This document shows, piece by piece, positions 44,538 to 53,457 of a stretch of 64,000 nt of DNA. The stretch is from the NCBI GenBank assembly GCA_031277945.1, contig JAITLK010000002.1, forward strand, positions 496,001-560,000, written 5' to 3'. Position numbers and translations under genes: made by a program. The notes under the pieces were generated by a model that made no database searches, was not told where the DNA came from, and saw nothing but the letters and a program-made list of their open reading frames with translations. Each line of letters begins with the position of its first letter. Position 1 is the first letter of the stretch. This stretch comes from Microbacterium sp. (GTDB lineage: Bacteria > Actinomycetota > Actinomycetes > Actinomycetales > Microbacteriaceae).

Positions 44538-45125
44538 GTGACGGGAGACTCACCAGTAGACGCGATCTTCGCGCAGGCGCAGGAGATGCTGCGCGCGGTG
44601 ACGTTCCGCGAGGACTTCGCGGTGAGGGAGATTCCCGCCCCCCAGGGTCTCGCGCCATATGCGATCGCGCTCGCGGGTGATGTGCGCCCAGGAGAGGAGG
44701 GCGAGTCGGCATACGGCACCGGACGCTTCGTGCTCCTGTTCGATCCCTCATCGCCGCCCGCCTGGGACGGCCCGTGGCGCATCGTCTGCTTCGCGCAGGC
44801 CCCCATGGAGCCTGAAATCGGTGCGGACCCGCTCCTGGCCAGCGTCGCCTGGTCCTGGCTGCGGGACGCATTGACATCCCACGAGGCACAGGCCCATGCC
44901 GTCTCCGGCACGGCCACCAAGACCATCTCCACCGGCTTCGGATCCCTGGCGGCGGAGGGCGACGGCGCGCAGATCGAGCTGCGCGCGTCCTGGTCCCCGT
45001 CCGGAGCAGTGGACGGACACGTGCGAGCATGGGCTGAGCTGGTCTGCATGCTCGCGGGACTCCCGCCGGGCTCGGAGCAGATCGAGATTTTCGGAGCACG
45101 GCATATGCGGAGCGCGGCGGAGTGA
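44538..45125 (+). CDS. DUF3000 family protein
   Basis: A 195-residue actinobacteria-restricted protein with the DUF3000 pattern: MLRAVTFREDFAVREIPAPQ near the N-terminus, LAPYAIALAGDV, GTGRFVLLFDP, and the C-terminal RAWAELVCMLAGLPPGSE. Function unknown; it is commonly found next to RNase D, as here, where the stop overlaps the RNase D start (GTGA). TAGTCT (44526-44531) stands exactly six bases before GTG 44538, a leaderless candidate. Confidence 0.9.
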   Translation: MTGDSPVDAIFAQAQEMLRAVTFREDFAVREIPAPQGLAPYAIALAGDVRPGEEGESAYGTGRFVLLFDPSSPPAWDGPWRIVCFAQAPMEPEIGADPLLASVAWSWLRDALTSHEAQAHAVSGTATKTISTGFGSLAAEGDGAQIELRASWSPSGAVDGHVRAWAELVCMLAGLPPGSEQIEIFGARHMRSAAE

Positions 45126-46324
45126 GTGTGACTGAGTACCAGGTGATCGACACCTCGGCGGGGCTGGATGCCGCCATCGAACGGCTGCGCTCCGGCGTAG
45201 GGCCGGTGGCCGTCGACGTGGAGCGGGCCTCGGGCTTTCGCTATTCGCAGCGTGCCTACCTGATTCAGGTGTACCGGCGAGGTTCGGGCGTCTTCTTGTT
45301 CGATCCGCCTCCGATCGGCGACTTCAGCGCGCTGCAGGACGCCATCGGCGAGGTGGAGTGGGTGTTTCACGCCGCGAGTCAGGATCTGCCTTCGCTGCAC
45401 GAACTGGGCCTGTACCCGGCCACGCTGTTCGACACCGAGCTTGCCGCGCGCCTGCTCGGGCACCAGCGGGTGGGGCTCGGCGCGATCGTCGAGGAGGAGC
45501 TCGGCATCACTCTGGAGAAGGCACACTCGGCGGACGACTGGTCCACCAGGCCGCTCCCCCAGTCCTGGCTGGAGTACGCGGCTCTCGACGTCCTGCACCT
45601 CATCGATCTGCAGGAGAAGCTCGTCGCCGAGCTGGAGGAGCAGGGAAAGACGCGCTTCGCGCGTGAGGAGTTCGACGCCGTTCGGGATAAGGCACCGAAG
45701 CCGGTGCGCGAAGATCCCTGGCGCCGGCTGAGCGGCCTGCACACGGTCCGCGGCCGTCGCAATCTGGCTGTGGCCCGTGCACTCTGGCAGGCTCGCGAGC
45801 TCTACGCGCAGGAGCAGGATGTGGCCCCCGGCCGCCTGATTCCCGATCGTTCGATCGTGGCCGCGGTCCGGGCGGAGCCGGCAACCAAGCAGGCACTCGC
45901 TTCGCTCAAGGACTTCACCGGACGCGCGAGTCGGACGCAGCTGGATCGGTGGTGGTCCGCGATCGAGTCCGGACGCACCACCACGGAGCTGCCCCCGGAT
46001 CGCGTCGCATCAGACACTCTTCCGCCGCCGCGCGCGTGGGCCGATCGCAACCCCGAGGCCGATCTGCGCTACAAGGCTGCGCGCCCTGTCCTGGAAGAGC
46101 ATGCCCGCGAGCTCACGATGCCGAACGAGAATCTGCTCACCCCGGACTTCCTGCGCCGGGTGTCGTGGGATCATCCCGGCGACGACGTCGAGTCGATCGC
46201 CGCGGCGTTGCGCGCGCTCGGTGCGCGGGACTGGCAGATCCAGGAGACCGCGCCGCTGATCTCCGCCGCTTTCATCGCGGGCCCTCCCGCCGAACCGCCT
46301 GCACCCGTCGTCGCCGCCGGCTGA
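45122..46324 (+). CDS. Ribonuclease D-like 3'-5' exonuclease with HRDC domain
   Basis: A 400-residue DEDD exonuclease. Exo motifs: VAVDVERASGF (Exo I, where D-x-E appears as DVE), HAASQDLPSLHELGL (Exo II), and the Exo III Tyr/Asp in EYAALDVLHLIDLQ. An HRDC domain lies at about 215-295, with a second helical domain to the end. It trims stable RNA 3' ends. Translationally coupled to DUF3000. Confidence 0.93.
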   Translation: MSVTEYQVIDTSAGLDAAIERLRSGVGPVAVDVERASGFRYSQRAYLIQVYRRGSGVFLFDPPPIGDFSALQDAIGEVEWVFHAASQDLPSLHELGLYPATLFDTELAARLLGHQRVGLGAIVEEELGITLEKAHSADDWSTRPLPQSWLEYAALDVLHLIDLQEKLVAELEEQGKTRFAREEFDAVRDKAPKPVREDPWRRLSGLHTVRGRRNLAVARALWQARELYAQEQDVAPGRLIPDRSIVAAVRAEPATKQALASLKDFTGRASRTQLDRWWSAIESGRTTTELPPDRVASDTLPPPRAWADRNPEADLRYKAARPVLEEHARELTMPNENLLTPDFLRRVSWDHPGDDVESIAAALRALGARDWQIQETAPLISAAFIAGPPAEPPAPVVAAG

Positions 46325-46363
46325 GACGAACGCCGCCCACGCATGTCGTGGGCGGCGTTCGTC
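46325..46363 (+). terminator. Terminator of the DUF3000-RNase D unit
   Basis: A 17-bp perfect stem starting GACGAACGCCGCCCACG with loop CATGT, immediately after the stop codon. Confidence 0.9.
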
Positions 46364-46455
46364 ACTCGTTCACGTCAGCTCCGGCCCGTGATTGTCGAAA
46401 GCGTGCAAGGCTCAGAGGGCAGTCGGAAGCCGATTCGTAGAAACACCCCAACGGC

Positions 46456-46485
46456 TTCCGGTGAACCTGAGTTCCACAATATGCT
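46456..46485 (+). promoter_or_regulatory. Candidate promoter of the thiolase-fadB operon
   Basis: TTCCGG (46456-46461), 18-base spacer, TATGCT (46480-46485), followed by a leader of about 23 bases with TTGGAGG before GTG 46515. Confidence 0.45.
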
Positions 46486-46514
46486 GGACTCAATCTCACG
46501 ACATTGGAGGCAGA

Positions 46515-47714
46515 GTGGCCGAGAACTCGGACGTCTACTTCATCGACGGCATGCGTACGCCCTTCGGGCGGGCCGGCGAGAAGGGCATGTACTGGAACAC
46601 CCGCGCGGATGACCTCGTCGTCAAAGCGATCATGGGTGTGATGGAGCGCAACCCGCAGGTGCCGGGCGAGCGCATCGACGACGTGGCCATCGCAGCGACC
46701 ACGCAGCAGGGCGACCAGGGCCTCACTCTGGGACGCACCGGCGCGATCCTCGCAGGCCTGCCCCTGTCGGTCCCGGGCTTCGCGATCGACCGCATGTGCG
46801 CCGGTGCGATGACCTCCGTCGCGACCATGGCCGGATCCATCGGCTTCGGGATGTACGACCTCGCACTCGCGGGCGGCGTCGAGCACATGGGCCACCACCC
46901 CCTCGGCGCGGGTGCAGATCCCAACCCCCGTTTTCTCACCGAGAAGCTCGTCTCCGCCGACGCTCTCAACATGGGCATCACCGCGGAACGTCTGCATGAC
47001 CGGTTCCCGCAGCTGACCAAGGAGCGCGCCGACCGTTTCGGCATGCAGAGCCAGCTCAAGGCCGAGGCCGCGTACCAGGCCGGCAAGATCCAGCCGGATC
47101 TGGTCTCGGTGGCCACCCGCGACGCCAGCGGCGCCTGGGGTCTGGCTACGGCGGACGAGGGACGTCGCCCCGAGACCACGATGGAGGGTCTCGCCACGCT
47201 CAAGACGCCGTTCCGCCCCCACGGGCGTGTGACGGCCGGTACGTCCTCCCCGCTCACCGATGGCGCCACGATGAGCCTGCTGGCCGGTTCGCGTGCCGTG
47301 ACGGAGCTCGGGCTCACGCCGAAGATGCGTCTCGTCTCGTTCGCCTTCGCCGGCGTCGAGCCCGAGGTCATGGGCATCGGCCCCATCCCGTCCACGCAGA
47401 AGGCCCTCGACAAGGCCGGTCTCACCATCGACGACATCGGCGCGTTCGAGCTGAACGAGGCGTTCGCGGTGCAGGTGCTTTCCTTCCTGGACCACTACGG
47501 CATCGCCGACGACGACCCGCGGGTCAACCCCTGGGGCGGCGCGATCGCCCTGGGTCACCCGCTGGCAGCCTCCGGCGTTCGCCTCATGATCCAGCTCGCC
47601 GCCCAGTTCGCCGAGCACCCCGAGGTTCGTTACGGCCTGACCGCCATGTGCGTCGGCCTCGGCCAGGGCGGATCGATGATCTGGGAGAACCCGAACTACA
47701 CCGGAAAGAAGTGA
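46515..47714 (+). CDS. fadA: Thiolase (acetyl-CoA acyltransferase), beta-oxidation
   Basis: A 399-residue thiolase. The nucleophile Cys lies in FAIDRMCAGAMTS (family C-x-S/G-G/A), the C-terminal active-site residues in GGAIALGHPLAASGVR (His) and TAMCVGLGQGGSMIWE (second Cys), and FELNEAFAVQ is intact. It cleaves 3-ketoacyl-CoA. Start GTG 46515 follows TTGGAGG. It lies four bases before the fadB-like gene, and the pair forms the FadAB trifunctional complex unit. Confidence 0.94.
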   Translation: MAENSDVYFIDGMRTPFGRAGEKGMYWNTRADDLVVKAIMGVMERNPQVPGERIDDVAIAATTQQGDQGLTLGRTGAILAGLPLSVPGFAIDRMCAGAMTSVATMAGSIGFGMYDLALAGGVEHMGHHPLGAGADPNPRFLTEKLVSADALNMGITAERLHDRFPQLTKERADRFGMQSQLKAEAAYQAGKIQPDLVSVATRDASGAWGLATADEGRRPETTMEGLATLKTPFRPHGRVTAGTSSPLTDGATMSLLAGSRAVTELGLTPKMRLVSFAFAGVEPEVMGIGPIPSTQKALDKAGLTIDDIGAFELNEAFAVQVLSFLDHYGIADDDPRVNPWGGAIALGHPLAASGVRLMIQLAAQFAEHPEVRYGLTAMCVGLGQGGSMIWENPNYTGKK

Positions 47715-47718
47715 CCCG

Positions 47719-49866
47719 ATGACCAACTACGACGCCATCGACTTCTCGCCCCTGCAGGCATTCGCCGCCGATGAGGTCGTCACGCACTCACCGGTGCGCG
47801 ACGTCACACTGCCCTCAGGCAAGGTGCTCGCCCTCATCACCCTCGACAACGGTCGCGACCACACCCGTCCCAACACGCTGGGGCCGGTCTCGCTGACCGA
47901 GCTCGGCGAGACGCTCGCTGGGCTCAAGGATCGCGCCGCGCGGGGCGAGATCCAGGCGATCGGCATCACCGGCAAGCCGTTCATCCTCGCCGCCGGCGCC
48001 GACCTCTCCGAGGTCGCGAACATCCCGAGCCGCGAAGCCGCGCTGCTGATCGCGCAGCTCGGGCACAAGGTGCTCGGCTCGATCAGCGAAGTGGGCGTGC
48101 CGTCGTTCACGTTCGTGAACGGCCTCGCCCTCGGCGGTGGCGTGGAGATCGGCTTGAACTCGCACTACCGCACGGTCGATGCGTCGGCTGCCGCGATCGC
48201 GCTTCCCGAGGTCTTCCTCGGCATCATCCCGGGTTGGGGCGGCGCCTACCTGCTGCCGAACCTCATCGGGATCGAGAACGCCCTGGAGGTCGTGGTCTCC
48301 AACCCGCTGAAGCAGAACCGCATGCTGAAGCCGCAGCAGGCGTTCGACCTCGGCATGATGGACGCCATCTTCCCCGCAGCGAACTTCCTCGAGGACTCGC
48401 TCGCGTGGGCCGACGGAGTGCTGAGCGGCTCCATCAAGGTGGAGCGCAAGAACGAGCCGGGCAAGATCGAGCGTCTCACCAAATGGCCCATCGCGATCAA
48501 GATGGCCAAGGGCATGCTGGAATCGAAGATCGGCACGATGCCGCGTTCGCCCTACAAGGCGCTGGAGCTGCTCGACAAGGCAAAATCCGGCACTCGGGCC
48601 GAGGGCTTCGAGCGCGAGGACGAGGCTCTCGCCGAGCTGATCACCAGCGACGAGTTCGCGGCTTCGATGTACGCCTTCGACCTGGTGCAGAAGCGTGCCA
48701 AGCGTCCGGTCGGTGCCCCCGACAAGTCGCTGGCGAAGAAGGTCACGAAGGTCGGCATCATCGGTGCCGGTCTGATGGCCAGCCAGTTCGCCCTGCTGTT
48801 CGTGCGCAAGCTCCAGGTTCCGGTCCTGATCACCGACCTCGACCAGGCACGCGTCGACAAGGGTCTCGCGTACATCCACGAAGAGATCGCGAAGCTTGAG
48901 ACCAAGGGACGCCTCGATTCGGACACGGCGAACAAGCTGCGCGGACTGATCCACGGAACCACGGACAAGAGCGAGTACGCGGACTGCGACTTCGTCATCG
49001 AGGCGGTGTTCGAGGAGGTCGGCGTCAAACAGCAGGTGTTCGCCGAGATCGAGCCGATCATCGCCGAGGACGCGATCATCGCGACCAACACGTCGTCGCT
49101 GTCGGTCGCCGAGATCGGCGCGAAGCTCGCTCACCCCGAGCGACTCGTCGGCTTCCACTTCTTCAACCCGGTCGCCGTGATGCCGCTGATCGAGATCGTG
49201 AAGACGGACAGCACCAACGAGCAGGCCCTTGCGACGGCGTTCGTGGTCGCTCGCGGGCTCGGCAAGAACGCGGTGCTCACCGCCGACGCTCCCGGCTTCG
49301 TGGTCAACCGGCTCCTCGCCAAGGTGATGGGCGAAGCGGCGCGCGCGGTCTATGAAGGGACGCCGGTCGAGAAGGTCGAGAAGGCGTTCGGCCCGCTCGG
49401 GCTGCCGATGGGTCCGTTCCAGCTGATCGACCTGGTGGGCTGGAAGGTAGCCGCTCACGTGCAGGACACGATGGTGCGGGCGTTCCCCGATCGCTTCTAC
49501 GCCAACGAGAACTTCCACCAGCTGGCGGAGCTGTCCGACATCGTGGAAAAGGACAAGGGCGGCCGCGTCACGGGATTCACGAAGGCCGCGGAGAAGGTCC
49601 TGAAGCCCGCCGTAGGCAAGAACCCGACCGACGAAGCGACCATCCTGCGCCGGGTGCAGGACGGCCTCGCCGAGGAGATCCGGATCATGCTCGACACCGA
49701 GGTGGTTCCGGAAGTGCAGGACATCGACCTCTGCCTCATCCTCGGTGCCGGCTACCCGTTCATCGACGGCGGCATCACGCCTTACCTCGACCGCGAGGGC
49801 GCCTCACAGCGCGCCGCAGGCGGTGCGTTCCACTCCCCTGAGATCAGGGGCATCGCGCATCGCTGA
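47719..49866 (+). CDS. fadB: 3-hydroxyacyl-CoA dehydrogenase / enoyl-CoA hydratase, FadB-type
   Basis: A 715-residue multifunctional beta-oxidation enzyme. It has an N-terminal crotonase domain (about 20-230, with oxyanion-hole stretches GKPFILAAGADLSEV and NGLALGGGVEIGLNSHYRTV), an NAD-binding 3-hydroxyacyl-CoA dehydrogenase (about 335-515, VGIIGAGLMASQFAL; catalytic His-Glu region in HFFNPVAVMPLIEIVK), and two C-terminal HAD domains. It partners with the thiolase just upstream. Confidence 0.95.
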   Translation: MTNYDAIDFSPLQAFAADEVVTHSPVRDVTLPSGKVLALITLDNGRDHTRPNTLGPVSLTELGETLAGLKDRAARGEIQAIGITGKPFILAAGADLSEVANIPSREAALLIAQLGHKVLGSISEVGVPSFTFVNGLALGGGVEIGLNSHYRTVDASAAAIALPEVFLGIIPGWGGAYLLPNLIGIENALEVVVSNPLKQNRMLKPQQAFDLGMMDAIFPAANFLEDSLAWADGVLSGSIKVERKNEPGKIERLTKWPIAIKMAKGMLESKIGTMPRSPYKALELLDKAKSGTRAEGFEREDEALAELITSDEFAASMYAFDLVQKRAKRPVGAPDKSLAKKVTKVGIIGAGLMASQFALLFVRKLQVPVLITDLDQARVDKGLAYIHEEIAKLETKGRLDSDTANKLRGLIHGTTDKSEYADCDFVIEAVFEEVGVKQQVFAEIEPIIAEDAIIATNTSSLSVAEIGAKLAHPERLVGFHFFNPVAVMPLIEIVKTDSTNEQALATAFVVARGLGKNAVLTADAPGFVVNRLLAKVMGEAARAVYEGTPVEKVEKAFGPLGLPMGPFQLIDLVGWKVAAHVQDTMVRAFPDRFYANENFHQLAELSDIVEKDKGGRVTGFTKAAEKVLKPAVGKNPTDEATILRRVQDGLAEEIRIMLDTEVVPEVQDIDLCLILGAGYPFIDGGITPYLDREGASQRAAGGAFHSPEIRGIAHR

Positions 49867-49974
49867 GCGCGGGCGATCCACAAGCGGGCGGTCCTCCGGG
49901 GCCGCCCGCTTCGCTGTCGCCGACAGGCGGCCGGGCAACGAGCATCGTGGTGGGTCGAGCCGACCGCCAGCGGA

Positions 49975-50907
49975 TCAGCGTGTCGGTGGACGCTCCCTGT
50001 CGGGGCGAGTCAGCAGCCGCGCGTTCACACCGGATCTCGTGCGTACACGGGCCGCCGGGCGCACTCGCAGCACGCATGCAAGCGCCCCGAGTACCAGGCC
50101 GACCACCACCGGAATCGTGATCTCGTCGCCGAGCGCCAGCCACGCGACCAACGCGGTGACAGCGGGAATCACGGCGAAGACGATGGATGCCTCCCCCGCG
50201 CCGATGGCACGAACCAGCCACGAGTAGCAGGTGGTGCCGGTAGCGCCGACCAGTCCGATGAGCAGGATCAGCGTCCACGCTCCCCCTGCCGCCGGCATCG
50301 CGGGTGGTGCGGCCATGAGGAAGGGGGCGAGGAGGACCAGACCGACACACGCCCCGATGGCATTGACCGCGATGGGACTCTCACCCCGCAGCCGTTCGCC
50401 CTGCCATAGCGAACCGAGCGACAGACCGAGGAGCGCGAGGACGACCACCACCAGGGCTGAACCCACGTCCGGATCCGCCAGGATCTTCGGAAGGCACGCG
50501 AACGTCACCGCCACAGCACCGACGACTACGGCCACCCAGGCACGCCCGCTCTGCCTGCGTCGCAGGATCACCGCGGTCGCCACCGCCGTCATCACAGGAT
50601 TCATGGCGATCACCAGCGCGACGATGCCTGCACTCGCGCCGTGTCCCAGCGCCCAGTAGCATCCGATGAACTGCGCGCCCTGAGTCAGCACATTGATGCC
50701 GATGGTCTCGCTCAGCGCACGACCGCGCGGGAGCCGGATCCGTAGAACCAGCACGGCGGCCCAGAGCGCGATCGCGATGACGCCCCATCGCAGGGCCAGC
50801 ACGAGGAAGGGCGCCACCTCGCGCACCGCGATCGCGCTCAGAACGTAGTTGAGCGCGTACAGCACGATCGTGGCAGCGGCGGCGGCGAGCACAGAAGGCT
50901 TGATCAT
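49975..50907 (-). CDS. EamA-family (DMT) transporter
   Basis: A 310-residue drug/metabolite transporter with ten predicted helices in two EamA repeats (about 8-135 and 150-285; second repeat ends WLALGDEITIPVVVGLVLG). A basic Arg-rich tail follows. The substrate is unknown. It is divergent from a LysR regulator with a perfect LysR box between, so that regulator very likely controls it. The 108 bases to fadB contain no gene. Confidence 0.9.
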   Translation of the reverse strand: MIKPSVLAAAAATIVLYALNYVLSAIAVREVAPFLVLALRWGVIAIALWAAVLVLRIRLPRGRALSETIGINVLTQGAQFIGCYWALGHGASAGIVALVIAMNPVMTAVATAVILRRRQSGRAWVAVVVGAVAVTFACLPKILADPDVGSALVVVVLALLGLSLGSLWQGERLRGESPIAVNAIGACVGLVLLAPFLMAAPPAMPAAGGAWTLILLIGLVGATGTTCYSWLVRAIGAGEASIVFAVIPAVTALVAWLALGDEITIPVVVGLVLGALACVLRVRPAARVRTRSGVNARLLTRPDRERPPTR

Positions 50908-50948
50908 GCTTCGACCGTGCGCCCGTGAGCCGTCTCGTCGAAGTCACG

Positions 50949-50963
50949 ATCACGATTCGTGAT
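50949..50963. promoter_or_regulatory. LysR-type operator between eamA-type gene and lysR
   Basis: ATCACGATTCGTGAT is a perfect 15-base inverted repeat containing TCACGATTCGTGA, an exact T-N11-A LysR box. It lies 42 bases from both divergent starts (50907 and 51005). Confidence 0.75.
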
Positions 50964-51004
50964 GGATCGCCGCCGACAGGAGCCAGGGGCGGCACACTGG
51001 ACAC

Positions 51005-51835
51005 ATGAGTGCGCTGGGCATCCCGGAACTGCGAAGTCTGCTCGCCGTGTCCGCGTTCGCCGGGGTGGGGCGCGCCGCGGAGGCCCTGCATCTGTCGCAG
51101 CCCGCGGTGACGGGGCACGTGCGGAGACTGGAAGCAGAGATCGGCGCCCCGTTGATCTTCCGCCAGGGCCGCACGATCGCTCTCACTGCAGTCGGTGAAT
51201 CGCTCGTGGCCGATGCGTACCGGATCATCGCCGCGCACGACGACGCTCTGGATCGCGCCCGAGGCCGCATCGGCTCCGATCTCGTCGTCGCCTCGACGAA
51301 CATGGCCGGTGTCGGGACGCTGCGCACCGTCTCGCGGGTCCTCGCCGCCCACGCTCCCGGACAACGCGTGTCCGTTCGATTCCACCGCACGGTGCACCTC
51401 GAGGAGTTCGCACGAACGCGCACCGCCGATGTGGTGCTCGGCTACGGCCGGTTCGGGGCGGACAGCGTGCCGATCGGCCGCGTGGAGCTGGACTGGTTCA
51501 CCTCCGCCGTCCACCCGCGCACGGATGCCCTCGTAACGTTCACCGCCCCCTGCCTGGTTCGGGAGACGCTGCTTGCCTCTCCCGTGGCGCGGGGACGTGA
51601 TCTCGTCCGGGAGAGCATCGATCTGACGGGTCTCCTCATGGCCGTCCGGGCGGGTGAGGGCATGACCGCGCTTCCTCGTTCGCATCGCCACGAGCCGGGA
51701 CTGACCCCGGTGGCGGGACTGGCATCGCCCGGGACGCTGCAACTGAGCGCGGTTTTCTCCGATCGCCTCTCCCGCGAGGCGCGGCACGAGCTCATCAGGG
51801 AGATGCGCACAGCGGTGGCTGTCGATGCCGCCTAA
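51005..51835 (+). CDS. LysR-family transcriptional regulator
   Basis: A 276-residue regulator, slightly shorter than the usual 290-310. Winged helix-turn-helix at about 5-62 (AFAGVGRAAEALHLSQPAVT), then an effector domain (about 90-270). The likely target is the divergent EamA transporter via the box at 50949-50963. Its stop overlaps the end of the convergent GMC oxidoreductase gene by four bases. Confidence 0.92.
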   Translation: MSALGIPELRSLLAVSAFAGVGRAAEALHLSQPAVTGHVRRLEAEIGAPLIFRQGRTIALTAVGESLVADAYRIIAAHDDALDRARGRIGSDLVVASTNMAGVGTLRTVSRVLAAHAPGQRVSVRFHRTVHLEEFARTRTADVVLGYGRFGADSVPIGRVELDWFTSAVHPRTDALVTFTAPCLVRETLLASPVARGRDLVRESIDLTGLLMAVRAGEGMTALPRSHRHEPGLTPVAGLASPGTLQLSAVFSDRLSREARHELIREMRTAVAVDAA

Positions 51836-53457
51836 CGCTGGGGCGGCCGCTGGTCGGGCATGCCCTTGTCCGGCCAGTAGGACATCGCCCGCTCCGCCAG
51901 CGCGGTGATCGTGAGCGACGGGTTGACTCCGGGATTCGCCGGCACGGCTGACCCATCGACGATCAGCAGACCGGGGTGTCCCCACGCCCGGTGATACTCG
52001 TCGACGACACCGTCTGCGGGCGACGATGAGATCACCGCGCCGCCGAGGAAGTGCGCGGTGAGGGGGATGCCGAACACCTCCGGCCAGCTGCCACGGGCGG
52101 CGGCCGGAGCGCCCGTGTGCCGGCGGATCTGGGCGGCGATGGCCCTGGTCGCGCGATGCGCCTCCGGCAGGTACGAGGGGTTCGGCTGGCCATGGCCTTG
52201 CCGGCTCGTCAGCACCGAGCGGCCGAACCGTCGGCGCAGCGACAGGGTGAGGGAGTTGTCGGCCGTCTGCATCACCAGTGCGATGATCCCGCGCTCGCTC
52301 CACCGATGCAGCGACGCGAGCCGTAGTTCGCGGATGGGATGGCGCACCACCCGTCCCGCGAGTGCGGCGAGCCGGCCCGCCAGCCTCCGATCCCCCGAGA
52401 CCAGCACGGTGGCGAGCATTCCCATCAGGTTGGACCCGGGTCCGTAGCGCACGTTTTCCACGTGCGTGTGCTCATCCACGTGGAACGAGGTGGTGATGGC
52501 CACGCCGTCGGCGAGGCCCGCACCCTCCGGCACGCGCGTGGCGACGGCACCGTCGAGAGCCTCCGAATTGGTTCGCGTGAGCCTGCCGAGCGCACTGGAC
52601 AACTGCGGCAGCGCACCGGCGGCCCGCATACGGTGCAGGAGCTGTTGGGTTCCCCAGGTCCCCGCGGAGACGACGACCTGCTCCGCATGGATCGTGCGCC
52701 GATCACGCGCGAACCACGCTCCCGTGCGCTGGGTGGTGACGAGGAAGCCGCCATCGGCATGCTCGCGCACGTCGACCACGGTGCGCATCGCTTCGATCCG
52801 CGCGCCGCGACGCTCCGCCAGGGCGAGGTAGTTCTTCATGAGGGTGTTCTTCGCGCCCACGCGGCATCCGACCATGCAGTTGCCGCACAGGGTGCAGCCC
52901 GTCCGGTCCGGCCCGTCACCATCGAAGTACGGATCGGCCACCCGCACGCCAGGCGTTCCCAGGAACACCCCCACCGGCGCGCGACGGAAGGTGTCGCCGA
53001 CCCCCAGATCCGCCGCAGCGTCTGCCATGATCCGCTCCACCACGCCGGTGTGGGGGTAGTGCTCCACGACCCCGAGCATCCGCCGTGCCGTTGCATATGA
53101 GGGTTCGAGCTCGGCCTCCCAGTCCCGCCCCGCCGGCCACTGCGGGTCGGCGAAGAACGCCGCACCCGGCCGGTAGAGGGTGTTGGCGTAGTTGAGCGAT
53201 CCGCCCCCGACTCCGGCGCCGGCGAGCACCATCACGTGCGGCAGCCGGTGGATACGCTGCACCCCGAAGCAGCCCAGCCGTGGCGCCCAGAGATATCGGC
53301 GAACGTCCCAGGAGGTCTTCGCGAAGTCTTCATCCTCGAAGCGACGGCCCGCTTCGTACACCCGAACGCGATACCCCTTCTCCGACAGCCGCAGTGCGCT
53401 CACAGCGCCGCCGAAGCCCGAACCGATCACCACGACGTCCTCGTCGAACACGGTCAT
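51832..53457 (-). CDS. GMC-type FAD oxidoreductase (cholesterol-oxidase-like)
   Basis: A 541-residue flavoprotein. The N-terminal Rossmann motif is VVVIGSGFGGAVSALRLSEKG, followed by AGAGVGGGSLNYANTLYRP. A Cys cluster TGCTLCGNCMVGCRVGAKNT (about 190-210) is typical of the large GMC/ferredoxin-like subgroup. The C-terminal GMC signature is GHPGLLIVDGSAVPANPGVN then SLTITALAERA. It oxidises an alcohol or sterol-like lipid; substrate unknown. The start ATG overlaps the lipid-kinase stop (ATGA). Confidence 0.9.
   Translation of the reverse strand: MTVFDEDVVVIGSGFGGAVSALRLSEKGYRVRVYEAGRRFEDEDFAKTSWDVRRYLWAPRLGCFGVQRIHRLPHVMVLAGAGVGGGSLNYANTLYRPGAAFFADPQWPAGRDWEAELEPSYATARRMLGVVEHYPHTGVVERIMADAAADLGVGDTFRRAPVGVFLGTPGVRVADPYFDGDGPDRTGCTLCGNCMVGCRVGAKNTLMKNYLALAERRGARIEAMRTVVDVREHADGGFLVTTQRTGAWFARDRRTIHAEQVVVSAGTWGTQQLLHRMRAAGALPQLSSALGRLTRTNSEALDGAVATRVPEGAGLADGVAITTSFHVDEHTHVENVRYGPGSNLMGMLATVLVSGDRRLAGRLAALAGRVVRHPIRELRLASLHRWSERGIIALVMQTADNSLTLSLRRRFGRSVLTSRQGHGQPNPSYLPEAHRATRAIAAQIRRHTGAPAAARGSWPEVFGIPLTAHFLGGAVISSSPADGVVDEYHRAWGHPGLLIVDGSAVPANPGVNPSLTITALAERAMSYWPDKGMPDQRPPQR

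Noticed and set aside
47815..49518. Long frame antisense to fadB
   Set aside because: Asp/Leu/Arg-rich shadow with no domain.
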